A stretch of DNA of 64,000 bases from Amblyornis subalaris. Its lineage: Eukaryota > Chordata > Aves > Passeriformes > Ptilonorhynchidae. The stretch covers positions 13,807,235 through 13,871,234 of the forward strand of contig JACAXG010000007.1 in NCBI GenBank assembly GCA_018881555.1, written 5' to 3'. A program made the translations under genes and the position numbers. Positions 25,641 to 37,945 of the stretch are shown here, in pieces. How positions within the stretch are numbered: the first letter of the stretch is position 1; the number at the start of each line of letters is the position of its first letter. The notes under the pieces were generated by a model. It had not been told where the DNA came from, did no database searches, and saw only the letters and a program-made list of their open reading frames with translations.

Positions 25641-26832
25641 CTCCTGTGTNTTGTGTGCATGTACACTGTGGTCACTTCAGCATTCCAGGTGTTCCAACAG
25701 GTTGCTACAGCAACAAGCTTCTGCAGGGAGAAGATTATCTCTTAAACAGTACCGTGCATTATTTTTACTGTGGAGCTGTGGAAACAAGTTAACAAACCTT
25801 CAACATGGGAAGTAAGCAAGCATCTCGGTTTGCTGTCTGTGTCACCCTGCAGCATCAGGGTGCTATCATATTTTATAAAATGGGCATAAAATATATANTC
25901 CCCTGACATCAAAATCCTGCTGAAAGGCTTACTTAGTTTTTGCAACACAGGTTGCCTATTTTTGTTTGTGGGTGTTATGTTTGCATGCAATCTNATCTGT
26001 TGTTGGCCTCAGGTCATTACATAGTTACATAAAAATATTCCAAATAGAAATGTAAAAGATCAACAAAATGTGTAACCCCCCCACAACATTAATTAAAAAA
26101 CAAAAAAAGGCAATTTAAGAAAAAAAAAATTCTATGCTTTTATTTCACCTGTCAGCCTCATTGGCTCTAACTCATCATCTCAGAAACTAGATCATCTGAA
26201 AATGAAACAGATGGAAGCTCCTTTAGACTGGGTAGGTGTGGGGACGGGGGGAGAGGGACACAGCCGAAGGCACCTTCCAGGGTGAGCAGTGCTGCCTTAG
26301 CACCGGCTTTGGCTCTGAGGTGTCGTCTGGTGCCATCAGCCTCACGGATGCGTGCGCTGTGATTCACCGCTTATTGCGGTTTGGCTGCACGAGGGTAGAG
26401 AGAAGAATGACAGATAGGAGAATAAATATCATCTCAGTATATTGGTCTGACCCTTCTGCCAATATTGATTCATNCCTGAGCAAAACAGCTGGCATAATGC
26501 AGTTCCCATCTTCTGTAATGCAGGCAGTGTGCGGGAAGGATTGCTACCTGCCATGCCCTCTTTTCCAAGAAAGTGAGCTGAAGCTTGGGACTATTCAGGC
26601 TATTAAAAACATAGAAGATTTCTATTATGCGTGACTGCATTTTGTTTTTCTTTATGAATTGCATTTGTAATAGGTGAAACTAAAATACTAAAACTACAGA
26701 AAATCAGAAAATCTCAGCTACACAATAGTGCTTTTCTTTGGGAGCTATATTCTCTGTACTTACCTAAAAAATAATTTTTTCCACATAAATACCACATAAA
26801 TTTATTCCACAGAAATACTTCGTATACCAGTC

Positions 26833-26851
26833 AAAAAAAAAAAAAAAAAAA
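26833..26851. repeat. Poly-A run with short flanking repeat
   Basis: Nineteen A bases flanked by agtc on the left (26829-26832) and agtca on the right (26851-26855). This could be a trace of a retrotransposed tail, but no retrocopy was recognised upstream and a 4-5 base match is weak. Confidence 0.7.
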
Positions 26852-28105
26852 GTCACTGTTGTGCTAATATGTTTCTCTGGAATCAAAACTTGTTTTAACC
26901 TGGTCACATGTTGCATTCATGATTTGATTGGCACTTTTGAGTGCATTTCTTAATTCTTTCATGGGTTTCGGTTCCCACTTTTCTTTTTGGCTCTGTAGGT
27001 GTTTTTAGCACCCAGTATGTGCTTTTTATAGATCATCTATTATCCACACTGGTTGTTGCCTTTTTAATGTTGACAGGAAAGACGCCAGCTAAAACAAAGG
27101 TTTGCTTTGTGTATATACATCAGGTTTTCAACACTGCCATTTTTCGAATTGCTAGATCTCTTCATATGACTTACATACTGAATCTTTGATATTGATTACA
27201 GAAGGAATTGTAGAATAAATAATAGATTGACTTTTTTTTTCNTGGTGGAGCAAGATAAAAAGGGCTTTATTTTTGAGATAAAATGAGAGGAGAAACAAGG
27301 AACATCTCAGTATCTGTCATTTCATCTAGGTAATGTTTCTGTCTTGGAATTATCAGGACTGGTGTTGTTCATAGACAAGACCTATAAGTCACTTAAGCAT
27401 AAGCAAACACCAGTTTGCAGCTTTCATCATGAAGATATAAGTGTCATGCATACTGCATTACAAAAGTCAGTCTGTTGTGTTTTCATTTTCCCACTGTGAC
27501 ATATTTTTATAGTGGAGAAAAATCATTTTAAGGAACAGAAGAAAAATCTAACCCACTTTAAAATTCAGTGTTCAGAAGCATGTACTTCTGAGCTGATGTA
27601 AATTCATAACACTTAAAAAGATTTGGCACAAGTTAGCATTCTTCTCTTTTTCCCACTGAATAACAAGTGTGAGCAGTTCTTTCTGTCTGCCTGTTGAAAC
27701 AAGGTCCTAACAGTATCAGCTCAGGCAGGCTGAGTAATGTATGATTTTATTTTTTTTTCCACACTTAAAGTTATTTAATAAAACCCTTTCCTGAACTGAT
27801 TGATTACAGTGGAAATAGAGTCCTCTTTAAATAGGTGTTTTAAAACAAAATAAAAGGAGTTTTCAAGCAAAGCAGGATAAGCTATATGTAATATACTGTC
27901 TGGGCTGAACAACTTAATATATGAATTTTGCATTACCTCTTAAAGTACTTCTGTCAAGGTCTGCACAGGTATAAACTTGGAGATAGGAAAGTTATATGTG
28001 GTAGGGTAGCAAACTGGGATTTGGTATGTCTGTGTTAATGTTTCAAATTTGCCATAAGCTTCCTTTGTGACATGGCCATGTGATTTAGTGTTTTTGGACC
28101 TCATT

Positions 28106-28224
28106 ATCTAATAGCTATCTAATAGCATTTGATATATATAATAATAATAATAATACAAGTATTATATACAATAATATATAATAATAATAGATAAATGATA
28201 TCTAATAGCTATCTAATAGCATTT
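28106..28224. repeat. AT microsatellite between 25-bp direct repeats
   Basis: A perfect 25-bp direct repeat (28106-28130 and 28200-28224, starting atctaatagctatctaatag) flanks an (AT)n/(AAT)n microsatellite at 28131-28199. Each 25-mer itself contains two copies of atctaatagc-like sequence. This is best read as local tandem duplication around an unstable AT tract; a target-site duplication of this length would be unusual. Confidence 0.85.
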
Positions 28225-31144
28225 CTATAAACAATGCTATGTTAGTGATTTTTTTCTTCCATTCTTTGCATGTCTCACTCATTCTCACTGCTGTCTCCAC
28301 TTTGCTGAGATGTGTTTTTTTCTGTGGGCTGAGTGCAATAAAGCGACAATAAATTGCACTGCAGCCTGTGAAATTGCATGGAAGTACAACAGTCTGCATG
28401 GAACAGTGAAATGGTTATTTAATTGCTGGATATTAAGGTTTTTTCTTATATTAACAAAATACTCTGGTTTTCAAATTACATGAGCACTATCACATATGTA
28501 GTATCAAGATACTGTATTTTAATATGTGGCGTCACACAAACCTTTCCTAAGTTACCATTAGTAGAATCTCACTGCCCCAAAAGGCCAGACAAATATTTTA
28601 TTTTTTTAAAACTGGTGCTTCCCAAGCTTACATTATTTAAAGTTGTTCTTGTTTACCTGTGAACAATCCTATGTTCCCTTTATCTTTTTATTTCTAGATG
28701 TTGTAACAGAAGTTTAAAAAAAATCATGTCTTCAGGTTTTCAAATACTTTTTCCTACATAGGCTTTAAAATGTGACACTGGGAGATCTGGGTAGTATCGT
28801 AGTCCGTGTTTTGTAAACACAGACCAGTTGAATTCTGTTCCAGTTTACCTGACAGACTAGACATCTCTGATGGATAGATTTGGAGCAGGGAGAATGCAGG
28901 AACTGACATTCTAGCATTCCTCTCTATAATGGGAGTGCTATTGTTCAGCTATGCACATACTACTTGTCTTTTTTTTTTGTTTTTTCTGATAAGTGTACCC
29001 AAATGTCTTGAGGTCACATAAGGTTGTTTCTGATGAAATAACTTCAATATTTAGGTAAGGTCTAGTTTGTCATGTGGCTTCCATAGAAGATGGTTCAAGT
29101 GACATGGAATGCATCTACAGGAGATACATGTGATAATGTTGATGCAGTCATAAAGAGAGAGATTCAAATGTATTCAGGCTCTTGACATTTTCTGGATTCT
29201 TTTTTTACAGCTGAAATGTGATTAAAATGTGGACTGTCATTGTTCTGCTGAAAGGTAGTGACTTACAGAAGATAGATACTTACAAGTTATACTCTTGGTC
29301 AAAGTGTCTCAGCAATGCAGGTCACATTAGTTAAAAACCCACTGAAGACACAGCAGGGTCCTGCAGATGCTGCTTCTCCCTGGTGTAACCACCCTTTTTG
29401 TGCCATTGTAAAGGGACCAAATGCCTATGGTACATATCTTGGTAATAGAGTGTGTGTAGCTATACAGGTAACTGAAACTGTATTGCAAGAAAGGCCATAA
29501 ATAGGTCGGGACAAAGGATAAGAAGAAAAATAAGTGTTTTGGTTGGTTGTTTTTTTGTAGCACTTTGTAGTCTTTTTATAGTATGGATGTGATTTTTCAG
29601 CATAAAACTGTATTTCAAAAGATACCACAAGTAAGTGTTTCCATTTTGATTAAAATTTCCTTTCATATTAACCATAACATCCTCATGACTGGTAATTATT
29701 TCATAGATTGATTTTTGGATTTGATTGGGAAAAGACATTAATGGAACACCAACTCTGAAGAAGATACGGGACTCCATTATGGGAAATTAGTGATGATTAC
29801 CCTGATACGTAACATGAAGAAATTGCAGAGTGAGTGGATAGATTTGCTGAAAGGAGTCAGGAAAGCAAATTACTCTGTTGCTCAGCTGGTAGTGTCCTGA
29901 GAATTCCTGTCAATTCTGAACCTCATTAAGTAACAGCCATTAGTCAGATGTATCTTACTGATCACATAAACCAGCCATGATTTGTAATTGTGGTAGCTGA
30001 CAGTGTGGCTCTTAATGTGAGTGGCGTCATAGGTATGACATCCAAAAGATCGACTGGCCAAAGTCTTTCCAGGGGAAGCCCATGGCCTGCTCTGAGCAAG
30101 ATCTGTCTGAGGATTTCCTTTCAGGGCACTGACTCACTGGTACAATAAGCTGGTTTATAGCTTGTTATCTTGATATGCCCCAGGAGAAGGCCTGCTGGAG
30201 GCATCTTGAGCTGAACAGTGTGTGACTGGCCTGACACTTGGGCCAGCTCTCACCCTGTAGAACTGTGTTTTTCAAATTTAGAACTTTGCAGTAATAATTG
30301 CCTGTTACTGTCACTAATTTACTCCAGTTTAACCTGCAGCTGTTCCCCGTGGGTTAGTACTGGTTATGTTAAAAAGCATCCACTACCAGGTGGTCTTAAG
30401 GTGAGTGCTGGCTGTGTCGCTGCAAAAAGTTCCGTCTGCTTATGGGAGGAAATGACACCAGCTGAGATGTGCTTGGGAAATAACAGCAGGCAGTAGTTTA
30501 CTATCAGCTAAGCAGTAAATACTCCTAGAGAACCAATTGCTTGACAGCATATCAGACACAGCATGCTGAGTACAAACGTATATTAAGAAGAAAAGATTAA
30601 GATGTAATTTAATTTATTTTAAAAGTGGATAATGGTACATTGATTCATTAGGGTATTGATCTTAGTAACCTTGAATGGTGCTTTCCATGTCACTTGCATT
30701 AAACTCCTAAGTATGAAGATGTATCCATATAATACCAATGCCTTTTACTAATAAGTATTACCAATAATGTCTGCAGGATCTGAGAGGAATTCTGTTGTTA
30801 GTCCATTATTGTACCTTCAAGTGTTATTTGTTAAATCACATCATTTATATTGTGGTATAACTTACCTTTTCATCACCATAAAACTGAGTGTAATATTATA
30901 TTGCTGAATGCTGTCATTTTCCTCATCCCTATGAGATATTTTGTCTTTTTGCAGGGCTAATATATAGTCTACAGAAAATGACTTAATATATCCTGTGCTT
31001 AAATTTGCAACCTATAAAAGGAAAAACGTACATTTATATTCAGACTTAAATGCAAGTAGCTTGCACAGAAAACACATGGATAAATCAGAAAGTAACTTCT
31101 AGTCCATGTCCTTGCTCATCTCAGCACTGATTCTCACATGAGCT

Positions 31145-31698
31145 TGTGCTGGTTTGACTGTAAACCAGCAAGGGAAATTAACCCCACACAAATACCTCGA
31201 GAGAGAGATTACGTCAGAGTTACAATTTTGATAGAAAATGTAAAATAAATGCAACGAATACAGGAGGAAAACTGGCTTTAAACCACAAGGGCAGAGTACA
31301 ACCTGATACCCTGTTGACAGGTAGCTGTAGTCCGATTAAGCAGTGCTGTTGAAAACGGTAGTCCTGTAGACGGTCTGGAACTGTGGGAAGTTCGCCTCCT
31401 CTGCTGGATACCCTGTGGTCCTCTGGGTGTCCAGCGGTGGTCTCTCTCAGTCCCCTGACCTCTTTTTGTGTGGTAGTTCTTAGGTGGTACCTCTCCCAGG
31501 GGCGACGATTTCCACAATGGAATGAGACGTTTCTGACGTTCTATTCGTCGGTGCTTATNCAGTTCGGTAATGGGCCATTTGCAGGGATAATCCACTCAGG
31601 ATGGGTGGTNCTTGCTGCTGCCCAGGTAAATTATCACAGCTGAGATAAGAAATACTACCCCACCTCACATGATCTCCCTCTCCTCAGCCATAGCCTCA
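31145..31698 (-). mobile_element. Solitary LTR of an endogenous retrovirus-like element
   Basis: The left edge tgtgctggtttgactg and the segments agggcagagtacaacctgata, tagctgtagtccgatt, ggtcctctgggtg and the GC-richer centre resemble LTRs common in bird genomes. The ends fit TG...CA (31145 and about 31697-31698). Orientation on minus is inferred because related LTRs read toward ...ccagcaca. No gag, pol or env coding sequence and no second LTR lies nearby, so it is a solo LTR left by recombination. The right boundary is not firm: agct at 31141-31144 recurs at 31717-31720 and 31735-31738, but neither placement gives a clean duplication with a CA end. The open frames inside it on both strands are not genes. 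Confidence 0.65.
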
Positions 31699-32485
31699 GG
31701 GACCGGGTGTGTGAACAGCTACTGTGAACGACCCAGCTTATCAAGGAATTATGTAGATGATGATAGAATGCACCCTTTTGGTTAACTCAGGACAGAGCTT
31801 CATTAAGTGGTGCAAACTGCATATCTAGATTATTAGATTANGCTTTTCCAAAAGGTTTGCATTCAGATTTTCCCTAAAATACTGTAAAAATTAACAGCAA
31901 TTTGAGTGTCCAAATCCATAGAAAGCTTTTAAAGTCTCAGCTAACAAGTTTGTTTTCTTCTACCATTGCCTTCATCAAACTTCTTTCTTCCCCCTCCCTT
32001 CACCCCAAAAAATTTCCATGGGNTCAGGACACTAAATGGATCTGTTACAAGTGAGTAAACCAAAGAGACAGTACCAGTTATGAACTCCAGTCTTGCTGGG
32101 GGATGGTAAAGGCAAAGACTTGAAACTGGTAGCAATATTCTGATAAAGCTTTTTAAAATAACTTTCTAATTATTTTTATATAAAGGAACAGCTAGAGCAG
32201 CGGAGGGAGACATGATTCTCTTCTGCTTTTTACAGTAGTCACTCATGAAGTGGGAGATCAAAATTCAGTTATCTGTTCTAATGAACACTCATTCACATGT
32301 TCAATGAGGTCTCAGGAGGAACTAGTACTCACCTTGTGGTATCCTGTAGCTGCATCCTAAGGGNCTCCTGTGCTACATGGGTGGCAGAAAAGCCAAGGTC
32401 CATCTCAAGANAGCAGATCTGAAACTGTTCTCTATTTCCCAAGGAAGTATTGGACCCTCACCTCTTGCCTTTTCAGATTAAACTA
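31699..32485. other. Unique DNA between LTR and CR1
   Basis: No gene was recognised. The first 40 bases may still belong to the LTR. The rest is ordinary AT-rich sequence with scattered N bases up to the start of CR1 homology near 32486. Confidence 0.5.
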
Positions 32486-33165
32486 TTTTGGGTCCTGAGA
32501 AAGACTTAGGTGTTCNGGTTGGTGAGAGGCTGACATGACCTGGCAATGTGCGGTCACAGCCCAGAAAGCCAAACGTNTCCTGGGCTGCATCAAAAAAATT
32601 GTGGCCAGCAGGGTGAGGGAGGGGATTCTGTCCCTCTGCTCTGCTCTGGTGAAACNCCACCTGCAGTGCTGCGTCCAGTTCTGGGGTTCCAGCACAGGGA
32701 GTACATGGACCTGTTGGAGCAAGTCCAGAGGAGNGATACGAAGATGATTAGAGAGATGTAGCACCTCTCCTGTGAGGAAAGGCTGAGAGAATTGGTTTTT
32801 TTCAGCTTGGAAAAGGGAAGGCTTTGGTGTGACTTAATTGTGGCCTTCCGGTACCTGAAGAGAACCTACAAGAAAGATGGAGAGGGACATTTTACAAGAC
32901 CATGCAGTGACAGAACAAGGGGGAATGGTTTCAAACTGGAAGAGAATAAGTTCTGATTAGATATTGGGAAAAAATTCCTTACTGNGAGGGTGGTGAGGCA
33001 CTGGAACAAGTTGCTCAGAGAAGTTGTGTATGCCCCATCCCTGGAAGTGCTTGGATGAAGCTCTGATCAACCTGGTCTAAGGGAAGGAGTTCCTGCCTGT
33101 GGCAGAGGGTTTGGAATCAGATGATCTTTAAGGTCCCTTCTAACCCAGGCCATTCTGTGATTCTT
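32486..33165 (+). mobile_element. CR1 LINE, 5'-truncated copy with intact 3' end
   Basis: This begins inside the C-terminal part of CR1 ORF2. One frame reads CAVTAQKAKR and then LGCIKKIVASRVREGILSLC, followed by the HLQCCVQFWG segment, the usual CR1 order. It then passes through the gaaaggctgagagaattgg, tacctgaagagaacctacaa, ggcactggaacaagttgctc and ccatccctggaagtgcttgg blocks, and ends with gatgatctttaaggtccctt and ccattctgtgattct. Frameshifts and an early stop show it is dead. The ends at 32486 and 33165 are by similarity; target-site duplications are short or absent in CR1 and none was seen. Confidence 0.93.
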
Positions 33166-34718
33166 ATATGTTTTTTTTAGCCACCTGAGTCAAGGCAATA
33201 CAGCTGGGTGAGATCAGAGCCAGGGTCCTTGTTACACAGGCAGCCAAGCCCCTGGGGTGTGTGCGTGTGTGGAAGGCACTTCCAGCAGAGTTACAAAGGA
33301 GAAGGGATCGCACAGGTTTGTGAAGTTAACCTTGTTGCAAATCAGTCAGCCACACATTCTCTCTTGAGGTTTGAAAAAAATAACCAAGATGGGATTAAAT
33401 CATCCGTAGTCTTAACAGCTGGATACTTTATTCATTATAGGACACATCAACTTTCTCTTCCCTTGGGAAAAATACAACTGTTCACTTCTTAACNTGCAGA
33501 GTTTGTTGTTCCTAAGAGTATATGATTTCAGTTCTCTAAATAAAACATTAGTTATTATATGAAAAGATCACTATTTACAAGTATTCCCATGCCATTATGC
33601 AAGCATGCAGCTGGAACATCTCAGAGTGCCTCTGTGTGCCTGTTCCTGTGTTATCAGAAATAAATGGGCATACTTTAAACTACGTACATGCTTCTAGTTT
33701 TAGGTCCTAAGGTCAGCTGCTGTGCCTTTGCCAAAGTCTGTTCAGAAAAGAAGGAAAAAGAATGTACCCATACAGGAGGTTCTCTAAGAGTTGAGCAGGA
33801 ATATTTTCATCCACTCTCTTTCCCAGGTGGAGGTAATAAGAGGAGCCTGTGCTGTATATGTTAGTTGTATGCAATGAGATGTGTTGCCTTTTTAGTGGCT
33901 TTGGATGTGTCTTCCATGCTCAGGCAATGCAGTTTTACTCTCTCCTTAGGCCACTTTGGGTTTCTGAGTATTTTACCTTTCATATTTTGAATTTTAAATA
34001 AGTCAGGACTATATGTTANTGGGTTTGCTTTTAGGCAGTGCAATAGGGGAAGGAAACTCAGGGTAAGATTTAAGCTACAGTTGTCAAAACAAAAGTAGTA
34101 ATAGAAAATTTTATTCTAAGCACTTTTTTGATAATCAGTAGGGAGTGATTGACCATGTAATAATTTGGGTTACAGTATCCTTCACAAACTCCACAGTGTA
34201 CCACATTCCCATTAGCACAGCGGAGGCTGAGACCTGCGGTTTTCCCGAGGCACAGGCATCGGTGCAGCTCTGCCAGGTGAGCCAGAACAAAGCCTGCCTC
34301 TGGCGAAACCAGCAGGGATGCTGCTGAGCTTGTTTCAATTTGGAAGTCATTCTGCATAACTTACTGTAAACACAGAGGGATAATTTAGAGATGAAAATTA
34401 ATGCAGACATGAAAAATGATAAATGAGAATCCAAAGCTTTGGTCATGTTTGACCTTCAAGTTTGGGTTCCTACACACACAGNAACATCTGCATATAGTAT
34501 ATTAATTCAGATTACACAGCCTAATGGTGCTCTTCATAGCAAGCTCAGTGGCTTTTTTTCTTTTTACTTGATTTGTAGATGTTCATTGTCCATGATTTGT
34601 AAGCATTCAGTAGTTAATTAGAAATCTGAATTAATGAAAGGTGTTCTGTTAAAGAGTGTCTCATTCGTACATGACTTCCTAGTTTCATTTTTTCTTTCCC
34701 CGCCCTATCTTTTTTTAG

Positions 34719-34774
34719 ATCTGATTGATATTAGTGAATTACTTTCAATGAAATTATCTCCGAATTACAAGACT
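34719..34774 (+). other. Candidate coding exon 1 of a phase-consistent chain
   Basis: A nearly pure pyrimidine tract of about 35 bases (34682-34716) ends in AG at 34717-34718, one of the best acceptor-like sites in the window. The next 56 bases end before a perfect gtaagt donor at 34775. Only the frame entered after two bases is open and reads LIDISELLSMKLSPNYKT; the other two frames have early stops. Entry phase is 1 and exit phase 0. The peptide looks like ordinary soluble protein but I recognise no family. Exit phase 0 joins in frame to the candidate at 48493. With only 18 codons the open frame is weak evidence; the splice signals carry the call. It could instead be an exon of a non-coding RNA or chance. 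Confidence 0.35.
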
Positions 34775-37700
34775 GTAAGTGTGCCATTAATGTTTTAAGT
34801 TCAAGTATCATCTCTTGTGATAAATCTCAGAAGATATTCAGACTCCAGTCATTTAGCAAAGCACATACATTTTGACAAATACTTCAGAAATGAGAGGAGA
34901 AGACAAGAGAGTCAGGAGAAGGGAAACAAACCAGAGGGAANACCAGTTAATTGTTTTCCTATCACTGACATTCATACTTAAGTATTGTCATTAGGAGAAT
35001 GAGCTGAGGAAGTAGAACATTAAAAAGCTTACTTAGGTTTTTAACTAGATTTTAACCTCAGCAAGTAATACTTTCAAAACTGAAAATAATTGGTTTTAAT
35101 AGAGGAAGTTTTTTAACCCAAAGTGCAGGTTCTGGGACACTTTGCATTATATGATCTGCGGTCAAGTGAAGTGCAATTTTAGGCAGAGCTTTTAAAAGTC
35201 TTCAGAAAATCGAATTTGTAGGGCTTTCTATTTTTACTCCCTTGTGCTAGCATTTGGGGGTATCTGGGGTTTCCAGGAAAAGTGATAAATGCAGGCAAAT
35301 TTTATATTCTCCTGCTCGAAATAATGAAAGAAACATGTAAGTGGACATGCTTTCTTTAAAACTCANACCTTGCTCTGATGGTTGTTGGGTTGTAAGAGAA
35401 AGTGTTTGCTTGTTCTACTGTTTCTAGGGGCTGCNCACAGATGATCCGCAGTGATTTAGCAGGACATAGATTTTGGCACCCTGAAATTTGTATTGTCACA
35501 TTCAGATGGATTAGGCTTAAAGTTTCCTTAGAAGCCTGTATATTCTGGCCTAATGACCTCTTTGAATATTGCCAGTAACTTACAGTGTAATTGCATGACA
35601 AATTAGTCCAGCCAGAGGAATGACTGCAGTCTTTGGATGTTCAAAGCTAACACCAGCAGCCATCCCCGTTCAGCAAAGGACGTAGACAAGTATCAGTGTG
35701 CTTCCTGTTGAGGTTCTGGAGTTAATACAAAAAAATAAATTTTTGTATTCCTTCTCATTAGTGAAATACCAGAAGAACTGTTGGCTGGTGCTTGTGCTTT
35801 AGAGACCTTTCTCTGTATGAAAGGCTTAGTTGGACTATTTGCAGAACAACTGAAGCCCTTCCACTGAGAGAAACCAAATCTAAAATATATTTTGGTTTGN
35901 GATTATCCAGTGTTTTAACAACTACTTTTTTCTGTATCAACTCAAACTAAAACCAAATTTAGAAATAAAGCTGATGTAAAATAACTCTTTTAGGTTCTAA
36001 ATAGCTGGCCCTCTACACTATAGATGCACAACAATATAATTTGGAAATAAAAATTCAACTAGAANAGCTTTGAACAGTATAATATTTCAAACCGAAGGAA
36101 AGTGGGATGTTTATATTCTGTATTAAATAAAAGGATAATAGTAATAAGAGTGCAAGCCATTTGCATGTACCCTTCTTTACCTAATGTCATGTCTGCCGTG
36201 TTTAAAGTACTGTGGTGATTTCAGAAGTTTGGCAGATTCCTGGGGGATTAAAATATTTAATAGGTAATAAAATTTTGTGGCACAACTGGTACTTTTCATG
36301 GCCATCTGTCTTTGCCTGTCTTTAGTCATCATGTATTTATCCGGTTCAGGATTTCAATACCTAATTATACTATATTGACATTCTAAGTGATATGCCATCT
36401 CAAAGACACTTTGAAAGGTAATAACATTATATCCATAGTTAATGGAAGTGTCAGCAGTTTTTTTGTAGCAGGTGTATGAGACAGTTAATTGGGTATTTAG
36501 GAAGGGGATTATGCAAACAATCTTCATATGTAAAAGCTACAGACTTCCATGATATATAGTACTTCAAATAAAAACCAAGATTGTGGTTATAGTGGTCACA
36601 CTGGTGTTGTTTTAGACTTTAGAATTTTTTAATTTTCTGAGGGTAATGACAAATTACCATCCATCCAAAAGTCCCTTTGTATTTTAATTAATATGCTGTC
36701 AATTTTTCAGTTAACAAAGCGTGAATGAAAACCTTTCCTGGAGTTCTAGTGAGAGGCATGACATACCTTCCTCTACCAGCCAGGAATGTTCCAAGGCTTT
36801 GGCTGTACTGAACAGCTCCGTCTAGCAGCACTGTGGAAATAGTTGCTTTTCCATAATTGAGGAAGCTCCTTAGCTGCCAGTCTTTGGGGAATTGTGCGAG
36901 GAAGGTTTCAAAGACTTCACCCGTCTCTTCCACTCAAAAAGTACTTTCTGTTGCAGGAAACAAACTTTGACGAGCTGTGATCATCTTAAGCAGATGTCTG
37001 CCCACAGCCTTGAAAGGGTCTGCTGGATCATGCAAAGTTTGCTCTCCAGGNCAAGTGAAACTAGAGGAGTGGATTACTGCCTTCGTTCAAACTTAAAAAC
37101 ATTCCCTTCTTTTAGTGGCCTGAGGTTGTAACATTAATTTTATAACTGGATAATAATTAACTTTATAGCTATGTTGTGTCACTTTGCCACTCTACTGGTT
37201 TGAATATTTATGTTCTAGGTATGATTGAGATTTCCTTTCCCATCACTATAAGCAGAGTAGACTTGATGCTNTAGCTGAATTTGCAAATTTATTTTTAAAA
37301 TTGTATTTAAAATGTCCATTTTAAAGTGATTGGNTTTCTCTGATTGTAATTTGCAATTTGATGTGCCTTTAAGAAGAAAAAAACCCCTCACAAGTTTATC
37401 TTGATTGAACACAATGTTCTGAATTGGTGATTTTCTGATAGGATCTGAAGGGAAGCCATGGATCAAATAGTTATTCTTGTGGCCTAAACTGTTAGGACTG
37501 AATTGATTTCTCTGTTGCTTCATTACTTATTTCTTGTCCCTTTTTACTTCCCTTGCCCATCTGCAATAAAAACAGTAAAGTTTAATTTTGAAGATGAGAT
37601 TTTTGGGGATGAAAAGCACATTTTGGACTTGAAACTGTGTCCTTTAAAGAGGCTGTTACCTAGTTTTGTAGCAGAACTAACATTAAAAAAGCAAACCAAA

Positions 37701-37904
37701 ACAAATAAAACCCCTCTATAAGTAGTCTTTATGCAATCTCAGATGAATGACTAACCCGTATTTCTATACAGGGTTGAAGTCAAACTTCATCTAAAAAGCA
37801 AACAAAATGAAACTTCGAGGAAGAATATATCCAGAGCTGAAATGTGTGTTCAAGGCTGCCATTGAGAAATGAAATGTTTTGGGCATGGCATTAGTGAAAA
37901 ATGA

Positions 37905-37945
37905 GTTGGATGTTGAGGAAGTTGAGGAAGTTGGATGTTGAGGAA
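37905..37945. repeat. Short direct repeat
   Basis: A 16-bp unit gttggatgttgaggaa at 37905-37920 recurs at 37930-37945, with a shortened 9-bp copy (gttgaggaa) between them. This is a small slippage duplication. Confidence 0.75.

Larger units (their letters stand above)
25641..31144. other. Unique non-coding DNA
   Basis: No gene was recognised. It holds a somewhat GC-richer patch at 26225-26400 with a ttgcggtttgg RUNX-like core near 26374, a 19-base poly-A at 26833-26851, and an AT microsatellite at 28131-28199 with flanking direct repeats. The 132-codon open frame at 26236-26634 has no protein-like pattern and is overlapped by antisense frames. Confidence 0.55.

Noticed and set aside
26236..26634. 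132-codon plus-strand open frame
   Set aside because: No protein-like pattern, overlapped by antisense frames, contains an ambiguous base and has no splice or promoter context.
29211..29253. Splice-like pair ttctttttttacag ... gtagtg
   Set aside because: All three frames contain stops and the donor is weak; at best a non-coding exon with no other support.
31278..31643. Two overlapping open frames of 105 and 86 codons
   Set aside because: Both lie inside the solo LTR, on opposite strands, and match no retroviral protein region.
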